Shown piece by piece: positions 54,506-63,665 of a stretch of 64,000 nucleotides of DNA. Source of the stretch: Bacteroidales bacterium UBA6401 (GTDB lineage Bacteria > Bacteroidota > Bacteroidia > Bacteroidales > UBA932); the NCBI GenBank assembly GCA_002438635.1, contig DJPX01000041.1, forward strand, positions 1-64,000, in the 5' to 3' direction. Every line of letters starts with the position of its first letter. Position 1 is the stretch's first letter. The translations under genes and the position numbers were made by a program. Under the pieces are notes generated by a model that was given only the letters and a program-made list of their open reading frames with translations, was not told the origin of the DNA and did not search any database.

Positions 54506-56230
54506 TTACAATTCCGGGAAGTCCACAGGGTAAGAATAAAACAACTTAAACATTTTTTGAATTTCCGGCATCAACAGCCCATCGAACCAAAACTGGGCCT
54601 CACACATAGTCCCAACCTTACGATTATAACATAACTGCTCTGAGAGCATCTCTGCAGAAAGAAGATTTGCCCCATTTTTTAAAATCATAGCGGGCTGGAA
54701 GATATTCTTCGATGTGATTTTTTTCATCTCTGCAATTTGAGAATTAACATCACGTTCATAATTAGCAGTTACATAACACTGAACAGTAAGAAATTCACAC
54801 GCCCCACTCTTTACCCACGATGGCCAATCTTGACAAAGATTATTATATGCCCATGGATATTTATTAGGAGCAAAACATACCAAGCAATCCCTTCTTATAT
54901 TTTTAACAGTGTCATGCAACTTTAAGGCGAATTGGTTAAGATTATTCATCTTCCATTTCTCAAAATCAGCATTCTTCGCCCCGGTAGGACGAGACTTTCC
55001 AGTCTGAGCCACATATTCATCCAATGTTTCCTTATTATAACCAGCATTAGTAGGACTTGCTGGTAGCCTATCATCTCCTTGAATCCCATCTAACTCCGGA
55101 TAACGATTTACGGCCTCTGCCACAAGATCAAGCATAAACTGCTGAACCTCACTACTATATGAATTTAGATAAAAATCAGTTCCATTATAATTACAATAGT
55201 TTCCACTACTATTCAGCCCTATCCAATCAGGATGCTTTGCAAGTAGCGGATCATCTGTATTAACACCTCCCACGGCATGCATGAAACCATATTCAAACCA
55301 CAAAATAACTTTTATGTTTCGTTTATGTCCTTCGGAAATCATGTCAGCTATAGCATCTCCACTTCCACCTGTATAGTATCTGTACATATTAAGTTCCTCT
55401 ACACTCGAATAAGTGCTATTTTTCAAAAGAACTTCACTTGGCCATGCCGTTTTAGTCGCAGCCCATGCACATACATAGATGCAATTAAAATTCAAATCAG
55501 CTAACAAATCCATGGATTCGCACAGATTATTATAATTACCAAATGAATTCGTATGTGAAGGAGATGGTAGATAAACACCCCTAACGCCTTTATCCTTCGT
55601 ATAATGCTCTGCTCGTAAAACAACTGTCTTAAAAGATAGTCCATCCTCTGCATACACTTTCACCTCACATGGAGCACTAAGATCCACTCCGGAAGCAATA
55701 TCCGGCCGGGTGGAAAATTTATAATCAGAAGCCAGATTAACTTTTAGATTCGTTAAATCCGCTCCGTATGGAAGAGTAAATACATAATCTCCATCTATGT
55801 TTTCCGCTTTTATAAGATAACCTTCAAGCTGGAACCACTTAATTTTAACCACATTTGACGCCGCCACACTAGCGGAGAAAGTATATTTGCGCGAAGCTCC
55901 ATCAGGTGCTGTGACAAATATATTAAATGATTTTGTCAAGTCCACCTCTGTCGGACATACTGGTTCTGACACACAACCCTGTGGCATCGTCAAGTCAAGA
56001 GTTGCTTTGCCTAATATCGATCCATAAGGAAGGATGACCTGAATTTTAGAATCTTCTATTTTAATCGTAGCCGATGGATACTCTAACAGATTTACAGATT
56101 CTATCCTGGGCTGGATTTGAGGTTTAGGAATATCCGGATTTAAAGGCGTGGCTGGTTTAGGGGCGCACGAAAAAAGTGAAACTACCGCCACTAAAATAGA
56201 AAAAATTGGAGTCATGTGCCGTGCTATCAT
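54506..56230 (-). CDS. GHL10 (DUF187-like) family glycosidase lipoprotein with N-terminal DUF5018-like domains
   Basis: A 574-residue lipoprotein. I use the ATG at 56230; the longer open frame starts with TTG at 56245. The lipobox is FSC-type (LFSC). Two beta-sandwich modules resembling DUF5018 fill about 30-205 (ILPYGSILGKATLDLTMP and FTLPYGADLTNLKVNL). The C-terminal barrel matches the glycosyl-hydrolase-like 10 (GHL10) group: RGVYLPSPSHTNSFG, VILWFEYGFMHA, DGIQGDDR and a late EFLTVQCYV. The Glu in WFEYG and the Asp pair in QGDDR are candidate catalytic residues. Substrate unknown. Confidence 0.85.
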   Translation of the reverse strand: MIARHMTPIFSILVAVVSLFSCAPKPATPLNPDIPKPQIQPRIESVNLLEYPSATIKIEDSKIQVILPYGSILGKATLDLTMPQGCVSEPVCPTEVDLTKSFNIFVTAPDGASRKYTFSASVAASNVVKIKWFQLEGYLIKAENIDGDYVFTLPYGADLTNLKVNLASDYKFSTRPDIASGVDLSAPCEVKVYAEDGLSFKTVVLRAEHYTKDKGVRGVYLPSPSHTNSFGNYNNLCESMDLLADLNFNCIYVCAWAATKTAWPSEVLLKNSTYSSVEELNMYRYYTGGSGDAIADMISEGHKRNIKVILWFEYGFMHAVGGVNTDDPLLAKHPDWIGLNSSGNYCNYNGTDFYLNSYSSEVQQFMLDLVAEAVNRYPELDGIQGDDRLPASPTNAGYNKETLDEYVAQTGKSRPTGAKNADFEKWKMNNLNQFALKLHDTVKNIRRDCLVCFAPNKYPWAYNNLCQDWPSWVKSGACEFLTVQCYVTANYERDVNSQIAEMKKITSKNIFQPAMILKNGANLLSAEMLSEQLCYNRKVGTMCEAQFWFDGLLMPEIQKMFKLFYSYPVDFPEL

Positions 56231-56272
56231 AAATAGAATGTACAAAGAACAAATTTAATAAAAATAATCATT

Positions 56273-56304
56273 ACCAAAAAGGGCTGACCCCTTCGAGCCA
56301 GCCC
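56273..56304 (-). terminator. Terminator of the beta-helix lipoprotein gene
   Basis: GGGCTG at 56281-56286 pairs with CAGCCC at 56299-56304; on the minus strand CAGCCC is followed by TTTTTGG. The arms are identical in sequence to those of the terminator at 52625-52648. Confidence 0.75.
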
Positions 56305-56337
56305 TAATATCAATATAAAAATGATTATTCGATTATA

Positions 56338-59300
56338 CTACGGAATATAATTAACAAATCCGATTTCACCATGACGAAGGCCATAGCCAATCTTACATCC
56401 ATATCCTTCAAGCTCGACACCAAGTCCAGCAAATCCATTACCAGCAGGGACACTTGATGGAGCTATTCTCATCATCTTTATATCAGCAGCATCTATGCTA
56501 GTAAGACTCTCCGCAAGGTTCTCATTCTTAATAGGAACCACACAAAGCCAAGCCCCATTCATATTAGAAGAAGCATAATTACCATGCAAGAAAATCATAT
56601 ATTCCTTACCACGGATAGTTACGAATTGAGGCGTACGAATAACCTTTGCATTAGAGCCTTCTGCAACAAAGTTCGTCATATCCATAATGCCTACATAAGA
56701 GAATTGCTCAGCCTCTCTCTTAACGATAATAGGGGCAGAACCCTCATTGGCCATGATGTACTGATCACCCTTATAATGATAAATACCAGCAGTACCACTC
56801 TTCTTATTACCTACATCTTCAGAAAGAGCTATCTTTACAGGCTCTTTAGCTACAACACCATCTTTAACCATGAATGAATATGCATACTTTCCGATAGTGG
56901 CAGCAGTGTTCGCTGCACAAACAAGGATCTCACCATCCTGCCATGTTCCTCGGAATGAAAGGTAATCACCTATACGCTCAGCTTCAGATGCTGACATAGT
57001 CCACTTTAGCGCCACTTCGTATGTGTCCGGACTTGTAAAATGATATACATAAAAATCATAGTTTGTGGCAGCCCATGCATTACCTGTAGAGGCTACACCA
57101 CAAGCAAGAAGATCTTGTTTGCCCGCATTGTCAACTACAGTTACTCCTGTTACCCAGCCTGTAAATCCAGCGCCTTCGGTAAGTGTAGCAAAAGTCTTAG
57201 AAACAGAACCATTAGCGACTGAGACCATAGGATACGAACTAATATATTGTTTATTAGCATTCTTCTCACCATCAGCTACACCACAAACGACCTCTCCATT
57301 CCAAAGGGCAAAACCACGAGTATCTTTTATACCAAGTTCGTCAATATTAGCTGTCCACTCTTTCTCCCATACTGGATCAATCATAACAGACTCTCTATGT
57401 CCAAATACCACATCTGTAGGGAAGAAATTAGCGCCGGCAACAAGACATGCATTCTTATTACCATTAAGAGCAACCTCAACCTCTGAAGCATAAACATTAT
57501 CATCTAACTTACCATCTCCAAGTACAAGAGTACCAGTGAAAGTATTAAGAACATCGATCGCATATTTTGAATGGAATGTATTGCCCTTCACAGCAACATT
57601 AGAAGCAGCCGCTACGCGAATAGACCAATCCTTTACACCTCCACCCACAAATTCATTACCTTCAAATACTACATTTTTAGAGTCATAAGTCTGATTAGCA
57701 CAATATGCACCATCTGCAGTGGTAACAATCCTACAATTCTTAATGGTAACATTCCAAGACTCTGAAATCCAAATGGTAGAAACACTTTCCTCGAATTTGT
57801 CAGTTGCATCCGCAACATCTGCTATAATGGTAGCATTCTCAAGAAGAACTCCATTCGCACCATTTTCTACACGGAACAAGTACTTGTGTCCCCAACCATA
57901 ATTTCCACCAGTGTTAAGAGTCAAAACATTATTAGTAACTCCGGCTTTTTCTTTAATGGTAACGTTCTTGATTGTGACACCAGAAGCGATTTCCAAGTTA
58001 CCCGCGATAACTGAAGTCTCACGATTCTTACCCTGAATGGTTACATTCTTGCTTATCTTGACGTTTTCAGCATATTCCTGTTCACCAAGAGTAATCACAT
58101 CTCCTTCGTTAGCAGCATTAAGTGCTTCCTGAACAGTAGCAAATGTATATGTGCCATTCAAATCCACTGTACCTGAAGAAAGTTTTTCACCAACTTTAAT
58201 AACAACACCCTCTTTTTCGGATCCCTTTACAACAGTTGTAACCTTTGATGAATATCTATTATTATCTGTAGTTCCATCACCAATAGTAACTGTAGTATTA
58301 GAAGAAGATGAATGAACATCAACAAATACCGGAGTATCTACAAGATTATTGACAAACTTAACTCCATTACCTGCTTGACCCACACGTATTGCATAACTTG
58401 GATAACCATCAATAATAGTATTTCCATCAAATACAACATTGCCACCATATATTTGAGAAACACGTGACCCACGGGCATCAAAATAACAATTACTTACATT
58501 GATTTCACCAGTAGTACCTACTGCATAAAATAAAGTGGCATTCTTATATTCAACAATCTCATCTGTTGTTTTAAAAATGACATTCTTAACAGAAACAGGT
58601 TTTGTTGTCCCCTTATCTACTATAATACCATAAGCATACTCCATACTTGTAGTTGTGCCTGCACTCTTTACAAATGGCTCGACTGTAATATCATGTACTT
58701 CGACATTTGTATTATTAATCTTGATACCACGGATAACACAATTCTCAGCCTTACCACCACCAATAGAGCGTACTCTGACAACATATTTCATGTCACTTTC
58801 AGGGATAGCAAGAATCTCCTCAATAGGAGACTGCGTTTCAGAAATAGCGATATCTACATAACCATTCTTAGTAACACCAGCATTTTTAGCCACACCTGCG
58901 ATAGCGTCTGCTAGCGTTTTATAGCCAGTGTCGAACACCATGACAGGCTGTGTACCACCTTGAGCAATCTTTATGGTCTGAACCTTATTATCGTAAGCAT
59001 CCATCACATAAACCTCGCCTGTACGAGTGTATGAACAAGGGGTAGGAAGAACTTTGATCGTTACTGTATTATCAACGACTGCCTTTGTGCTAACCACCTC
59101 AAGCCAAGGGGCACTTGTACTTACAGTATATCTCACATTTGATGAAACCTTAAATGTGGCCGTACTTCCCCAGAAAGAAGCTAATCCTGCATAATTTCCA
59201 ACATCAAAGGAGTGTTGTTCGAAATTAAGGGATTTGATAGATGTCTTTCCATGACCATTGTCAGCTGCAAGAAGGACAGCATCCTTTGTTATTACAGAAG

Positions 59301-59853
59301 GGATTTTTACTACTACAAAATCTCCCTTGATTTCAGCCTCATAAGCGCCACTTGCAACTACATAGACCTCTGTTTCATCAGTCTTTCCTACGATAGTGAA
59401 AGGTATCTTCACCTCTGCGTTAGGTTCAACACCGATTTCTCTTTCTAAAAATTCGATTTTAAATTCTTGTTCAAGAGGAATTTCAAAGGAGGTACCATCT
59501 GTCAAAGTGAAGATAACTACGCCGTCCTTAATCTCAACAGATTTAAAGAAAGCATCGCCGTCTTTTCCATCGGCACCAGCGGCGCCATCTTTTCCATCAG
59601 CGCCGTCTTTACCATTATAAAGCGTCAGCACCTCTCCGTTACTAAGTGTTATAGACCATCCAGTCTCAGTTTCCTCAACTTTAGTAATAAAGTCAGCATT
59701 CTGAAGGGCTTCAATAGCCTTCTTATTAGACTCAACTTGCTTTTCAAGCTGTTCTAGTCTGCTTTGAAGATCATTCACCTGGGGCGAAAGATCTTTAGCG
59801 CAACCAGCCAAAAGGGCGGCTGCACCTAGAATCATTAATAGACTCTTTTTCAT
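56338..59853 (-). CDS. Large surface lipoprotein: coiled coil, collagen-like patch, BACON, beta-helix, DUF4623
   Basis: A 1171-residue predicted surface lipoprotein (lipobox LAGC, Cys18). In order: a heptad coiled coil at about 22-52; a DUF4988-like segment; a collagen-like Gly-x-y patch at 81-100; beta modules; a BACON-like domain at about 215-300 ending TIKIAQGG; a parallel beta-helix region at about 305-830; and a DUF4623-type C-terminal domain (about 850-1171) shared with the next lipoprotein upstream. The beta-helix contains two related halves, each ending in a GDG-DDN-Y-S-V motif. A glycan-binding or lyase-like role is likely, but no catalytic site is identified. Confidence 0.8.
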   Translation of the reverse strand: MKKSLLMILGAAALLAGCAKDLSPQVNDLQSRLEQLEKQVESNKKAIEALQNADFITKVEETETGWSITLSNGEVLTLYNGKDGADGKDGAAGADGKDGDAFFKSVEIKDGVVIFTLTDGTSFEIPLEQEFKIEFLEREIGVEPNAEVKIPFTIVGKTDETEVYVVASGAYEAEIKGDFVVVKIPSVITKDAVLLAADNGHGKTSIKSLNFEQHSFDVGNYAGLASFWGSTATFKVSSNVRYTVSTSAPWLEVVSTKAVVDNTVTIKVLPTPCSYTRTGEVYVMDAYDNKVQTIKIAQGGTQPVMVFDTGYKTLADAIAGVAKNAGVTKNGYVDIAISETQSPIEEILAIPESDMKYVVRVRSIGGGKAENCVIRGIKINNTNVEVHDITVEPFVKSAGTTTSMEYAYGIIVDKGTTKPVSVKNVIFKTTDEIVEYKNATLFYAVGTTGEINVSNCYFDARGSRVSQIYGGNVVFDGNTIIDGYPSYAIRVGQAGNGVKFVNNLVDTPVFVDVHSSSSNTTVTIGDGTTDNNRYSSKVTTVVKGSEKEGVVIKVGEKLSSGTVDLNGTYTFATVQEALNAANEGDVITLGEQEYAENVKISKNVTIQGKNRETSVIAGNLEIASGVTIKNVTIKEKAGVTNNVLTLNTGGNYGWGHKYLFRVENGANGVLLENATIIADVADATDKFEESVSTIWISESWNVTIKNCRIVTTADGAYCANQTYDSKNVVFEGNEFVGGGVKDWSIRVAAASNVAVKGNTFHSKYAIDVLNTFTGTLVLGDGKLDDNVYASEVEVALNGNKNACLVAGANFFPTDVVFGHRESVMIDPVWEKEWTANIDELGIKDTRGFALWNGEVVCGVADGEKNANKQYISSYPMVSVANGSVSKTFATLTEGAGFTGWVTGVTVVDNAGKQDLLACGVASTGNAWAATNYDFYVYHFTSPDTYEVALKWTMSASEAERIGDYLSFRGTWQDGEILVCAANTAATIGKYAYSFMVKDGVVAKEPVKIALSEDVGNKKSGTAGIYHYKGDQYIMANEGSAPIIVKREAEQFSYVGIMDMTNFVAEGSNAKVIRTPQFVTIRGKEYMIFLHGNYASSNMNGAWLCVVPIKNENLAESLTSIDAADIKMMRIAPSSVPAGNGFAGLGVELEGYGCKIGYGLRHGEIGFVNYIP

Positions 59854-59889
59854 AGAAAATAAATGTTATTAGTATAATAGGAATAAAAA

Positions 59890-61515
59890 TTATTTGATTT
59901 CAAACAAAGACAACCCAGTACCAGTAACAAATGCAGCATAATAATACTTTCCATCGATAACGCGGAAAGCGCCATCCCCACATCCATTACCATTCTTAAT
60001 ATACTCGCCGTCTTCCTCAGCATTCGGATCGCCAAGATAGAAAGCATAAGACTTCTCGAGTGCATCGATACTCTCAGCAAGGGTCTCTTTACTTAACGCA
60101 GACACACGGAACTGGCCATCAAGATAATTATTTCTCAATACCACATAAGCCATATAGTTTTCTTCCTTATAAGTAAAGAACCTGATTCCTAATGTAGGAG
60201 AAGCAATTGTGGCTGTAGGGAAAGAATACACTGACTCGGCCATGGTTCCATCTACACTAAAAAGTGTTGCAGATGCACCAGCACCACCACCCCATACATA
60301 TTGATTATCCTTATATGGGAAGAATGCGCCATAATTTCCCATCTTCGCATCCAAAGTAACTATCTTAGGAGTAGAATTAATAGCTCCATCGGAAACCGTG
60401 AAACAAAGCACCGCCTTACCAGATGTAGAATCATAACACCAAATCTTTCCTTCAGTCCATGTCCCCTCCACAGTCATTTTATCACCTAGACGAACATTAT
60501 CAACCGTAACATAATCCAATACCACCTTCGGATCTGCAGTTACATCATCCCATGCATAAATTCTAAAATGCGCATCTTTTCCCATAATAAATGCGGCAGC
60601 AAGAACAGTATTTTCCAAAGTAGCTATACCAAAAAATTGTGTCCCTTGTGGAATACCAGTTTGAGAAAGGAAACGGACACTATTAGGATCAGCGATACTT
60701 ACTGCATACACGCCTCCTGTAGGATTTACATTATCCTTGTCTTTTGAAAGGAATACATATTCATCATTCATGGCTATGGTGCGAATCATATCTTTCTCAC
60801 CTGTAACCTGAGAACCGAACCATGTAGCATCCACACCTTCAGAGAAAGGCTTGTAATAAACGCCCCATACGCGAGTAATCTCAGATATACCTGTAGTAAC
60901 CACCTTTACATTAAGTGTTTTTTCTGCTGAACCTACACGCGCGACGAATGTAACTCCGTTCAATTTATCAGAAAAATCGAAAGCATCGCCTGATGCTATT
61001 TCCTTATCCCCCACGAACACTTTAGTATCTGCCGGACTAACAATGTATTCTACTACAAGAGAAGTCAAATCCTGCGAAGACGAAAGTTTCACCTCTCCAC
61101 TCAAAGCGTCTTCGCCACCAACGGTAAACGAAGTGAATGCTATAGAAGGTTCTCCCACCTCCACTGAAAGAGTATATACAAACTCTACGTTACTCTTTAC
61201 GAAAGTAATCTGCTGCGAACCTTGAGCATAGTTAAAAGTCTGCGAATACTTAACTTCCACTCCTTCATCAAGAGACTTGAAATCCACAACAAGAGCTTTT
61301 ATGTTTTCCTTATCGACATAGTCGACGAAAACATCAATAGTTCTTGCTCTATTATCTACCATAACAATGCTTTCCTTTTCCAAGCCGGAAAGTACTATAT
61401 TGCTCTCTAATAGAGAAAAATCCACATCCGGCTTAACCGGATCATCTGTTTTAGTGTTACATGCAACTGCCATAAAAGAAAAGGCAAATGCAAAAAATAA
61501 TTTAAAAAATTTCAT
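59890..61515 (-). CDS. DUF5018/DUF4623 lipoprotein (SusE/F position)
   Basis: A 541-residue lipoprotein (lipobox VAC, Cys19). Residues of about 30-210 are beta-sandwich repeats of the DUF5018 type; the first contains KALVVDFKSLDEGVEV. The rest resembles DUF4623, a beta-propeller-like domain with repeated strand motifs (GVYAVSIADPNSVRFLSQ, FRIYAWDDVTADPKVVLDYV, EGTWTEGKIWCYDS). The same C-terminal family is present in the 1171-residue protein downstream. Its place after susC-susD suggests a surface glycan-binding protein. A -7 box close to its start hints at an internal promoter. Confidence 0.8.
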   Translation of the reverse strand: MKFFKLFFAFAFSFMAVACNTKTDDPVKPDVDFSLLESNIVLSGLEKESIVMVDNRARTIDVFVDYVDKENIKALVVDFKSLDEGVEVKYSQTFNYAQGSQQITFVKSNVEFVYTLSVEVGEPSIAFTSFTVGGEDALSGEVKLSSSQDLTSLVVEYIVSPADTKVFVGDKEIASGDAFDFSDKLNGVTFVARVGSAEKTLNVKVVTTGISEITRVWGVYYKPFSEGVDATWFGSQVTGEKDMIRTIAMNDEYVFLSKDKDNVNPTGGVYAVSIADPNSVRFLSQTGIPQGTQFFGIATLENTVLAAAFIMGKDAHFRIYAWDDVTADPKVVLDYVTVDNVRLGDKMTVEGTWTEGKIWCYDSTSGKAVLCFTVSDGAINSTPKIVTLDAKMGNYGAFFPYKDNQYVWGGGAGASATLFSVDGTMAESVYSFPTATIASPTLGIRFFTYKEENYMAYVVLRNNYLDGQFRVSALSKETLAESIDALEKSYAFYLGDPNAEEDGEYIKNGNGCGDGAFRVIDGKYYYAAFVTGTGLSLFEIK

Positions 61516-61525
61516 AATGCAACCG

Positions 61526-61556
61526 CAAATATAATAATTAATTTTAGTTCAAACAA
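61526..61556 (-). promoter_or_regulatory. Possible internal promoter before the DUF5018/DUF4623 gene
   Basis: On the minus strand TTG (61556-61554), about 20 nt, then TATATTTG (61533-61526), ending 10 nt before the start codon at 61515. It overlaps the end of the preceding small gene. Confidence 0.45.
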
Positions 61557-61975
61557 CGGGTTTGTATCTTGAAACTTTTTCTGTCTCCATTGTCGGCCAC
61601 TATATTAAAATAGATGGTACTATTATTTAAATTATGCCAACCATCTAAGCCATAATCCTTTTCTTTACCATTTTCATCGGTAGATACTATTTTTGCAGTG
61701 GCTGGGATAATAGCCTCCAACCGGCATCGCTTTAACGTACTTTCATTGAATTTCACTTTATCATCTGGAAAGGTGTAACTTGCCAATCCCTTATCCTCTA
61801 TATACATTCCGCTTAATAAATCCACTTCTTCATAAATGGAAAGATTAGCGTCATCGTAATATACATATGCCTTGAGCGCACTCAACTCAGTAGAAGAATC
61901 CCTCTGCCTTTCGTCTGGCTTTATGCACGCGATTAGCGATAAAGTCGCTATTATTAATGCTATATATTTTTTCAT
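61544..61975 (-). CDS. Small lipoprotein, DUF5018-like
   Basis: A 143-residue lipoprotein (lipobox LIAC, Cys17) encoded 13 bp after susD. The mature part looks like a single beta-sandwich with a VYYDDANLSIYEEVDLLSG strand pair and ends FKIQTRCLN, resembling one DUF5018 repeat. Probably a surface glycan-binding accessory of the SusC/D complex. No family name can be assigned with certainty. Confidence 0.65.
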   Translation of the reverse strand: MKKYIALIIATLSLIACIKPDERQRDSSTELSALKAYVYYDDANLSIYEEVDLLSGMYIEDKGLASYTFPDDKVKFNESTLKRCRLEAIIPATAKIVSTDENGKEKDYGLDGWHNLNNSTIYFNIVADNGDRKSFKIQTRCLN

Positions 61976-61988
61976 ATTAAACTTCTAA

Positions 61989-63662
61989 TTACCAATCACT
62001 ATTTTGACGAGCCTCAGTATTATTTTTCACCTCCGTCTGAGGTATAGGAAACCTGTCGAAACGTTCAGGGTACCTGTGCGCTGCCATATCAGCACCAACA
62101 GACTGAGGGACAAAACTTCCAGTCGAAGTTTTTTTCCATAAAACTCCCGTATATTTCTTTCCATCAAGCACAGACTTCGCCCTACCAGTTCGCCTCAAAT
62201 CCCAAAACCTATGTCCTTCGTAACATAACTCTATCATCCTTTCATGTAGAATAACATCGAGTGCGCTATCCCATGAGTTAATATCTGCAGTTATAACATC
62301 CGCTCTTGCAAATCTATGTTCGCGAAGTGTGGAAACAACAGTCTTAGCTTCAGCATACTTGCCTTCGTATGCCAAGCATTCAGCCTTGATGAGTTCGAGT
62401 TCGGCATATCTGAATTCGGGCCAAGGCTGGTAAGAGCCATTCAGGTCAAAATCTTTATTTTCCTCATCGAGTAGTTTGCGCATATAATAGCCCGTAACCG
62501 TATTGCCTGGCGATTTGACTGAGCCATACGGCATATATTTCTGATCCACACCGCCTTCGTAACATTCCAATTCCCTTCCTTTCCAAACCGCTCCATTATA
62601 TAGCACGCATGCAGCAAGACGCGGATCGCGAGAGGAGACATTGGCATTGGTAACGTATTTTCTGCTTTCATCGCTTGGGTCAAATGCGCTACCATCGGAA
62701 TTATCGAAAGCATCTACAAATTCCTGGGTAGGTCCAGCATAGCCACCACCCTTACTACCACTAAGGCAATAATCGCCGGGCATAGAATATTTTAAATCGA
62801 AGCTATGGGTGTATTGAGCACTCGCATACTCTACGCCCCATATCACTTCCTTATTGTCAAGCGTCTTAAAAACATCGGAATAATTAGACAAATAATCATA
62901 TAACCCACTATTTTCCACTGCTTCTACGGCTGTTAATGCCTTATCATACCTTTTTGCATAAAGCATGACTCTGGCTTTAAGCGCGTATGCGGCGTATCTA
63001 TGTACACGCGAGCGTGATGTGCTTGGCTCTGGAAGATACTCGCACGCATAATTAAGATCCTCTTCTATCGCATCCCATGACTCAGACACGGATTTTCTCG
63101 GAGTGTTCTTGTTCGCGATAGACATCTCAGATAAGGTCTTATAAACGATAATACCATAGTCATCCTTTTCCGAAGCGTGAACCCTCATCATATTGAATTG
63201 GACATGTGCACGGAAGAATAACAACTCTGCGCGAATACGAGCTGCTCCAGATTCGGAAAAATTGGCAGAATAAGTATCAAGCCCTTGGAGAGCCTCATTG
63301 ATGCGACGAATAAGACCATAGCCAGTAGTCCAACTGTCGAAATAGTTCTGATCCACTCGTTGTTGTCCATCTACCGTCATAATAAGGTTACAATCTCCCG
63401 TGCCTGCGGCAGTAGCTCCATATTTAAGTATGTCAGTAAGGCCATCGGAAAGATTGGAATTGGCCCCACCAAGAGCACAAGACCCGAAACTACCCCACTG
63501 CGCGCCTATTGAGTAGAATGAATTAAGATAAAGATCGGCATTGGTCTCGTTTTTCATGGCGTAAGCCATATCGTATCTATCGGTAGGCTCAAGATTTACC
63601 GAACTACAAGCGGAAAGCGAAAGCATAACCGCCAAGGTATATACTATTGTATTTCTTTTCAT
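61989..63662 (-). CDS. RagB/SusD family outer-membrane lipoprotein
   Basis: A 557-residue SusD-like protein (lipobox LSAC, Cys19), the surface lid that binds glycan for the partner TonB-dependent transporter. The N-terminal SusD-like domain has LEPTDRYDM, the TPR helices include AELLFFRAHVQFNMMR, and the C-terminal RagB/SusD segment has VILHERMIELCYEGHRFWDLRRTG and ends FDRFPIPQTEVKNN. Length and motif order are normal. It starts 3 bp after the susC stop, the standard arrangement. Confidence 0.94.
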   Translation of the reverse strand: MKRNTIVYTLAVMLSLSACSSVNLEPTDRYDMAYAMKNETNADLYLNSFYSIGAQWGSFGSCALGGANSNLSDGLTDILKYGATAAGTGDCNLIMTVDGQQRVDQNYFDSWTTGYGLIRRINEALQGLDTYSANFSESGAARIRAELLFFRAHVQFNMMRVHASEKDDYGIIVYKTLSEMSIANKNTPRKSVSESWDAIEEDLNYACEYLPEPSTSRSRVHRYAAYALKARVMLYAKRYDKALTAVEAVENSGLYDYLSNYSDVFKTLDNKEVIWGVEYASAQYTHSFDLKYSMPGDYCLSGSKGGGYAGPTQEFVDAFDNSDGSAFDPSDESRKYVTNANVSSRDPRLAACVLYNGAVWKGRELECYEGGVDQKYMPYGSVKSPGNTVTGYYMRKLLDEENKDFDLNGSYQPWPEFRYAELELIKAECLAYEGKYAEAKTVVSTLREHRFARADVITADINSWDSALDVILHERMIELCYEGHRFWDLRRTGRAKSVLDGKKYTGVLWKKTSTGSFVPQSVGADMAAHRYPERFDRFPIPQTEVKNNTEARQNSDW

Positions 63663-63665
63663 CGC

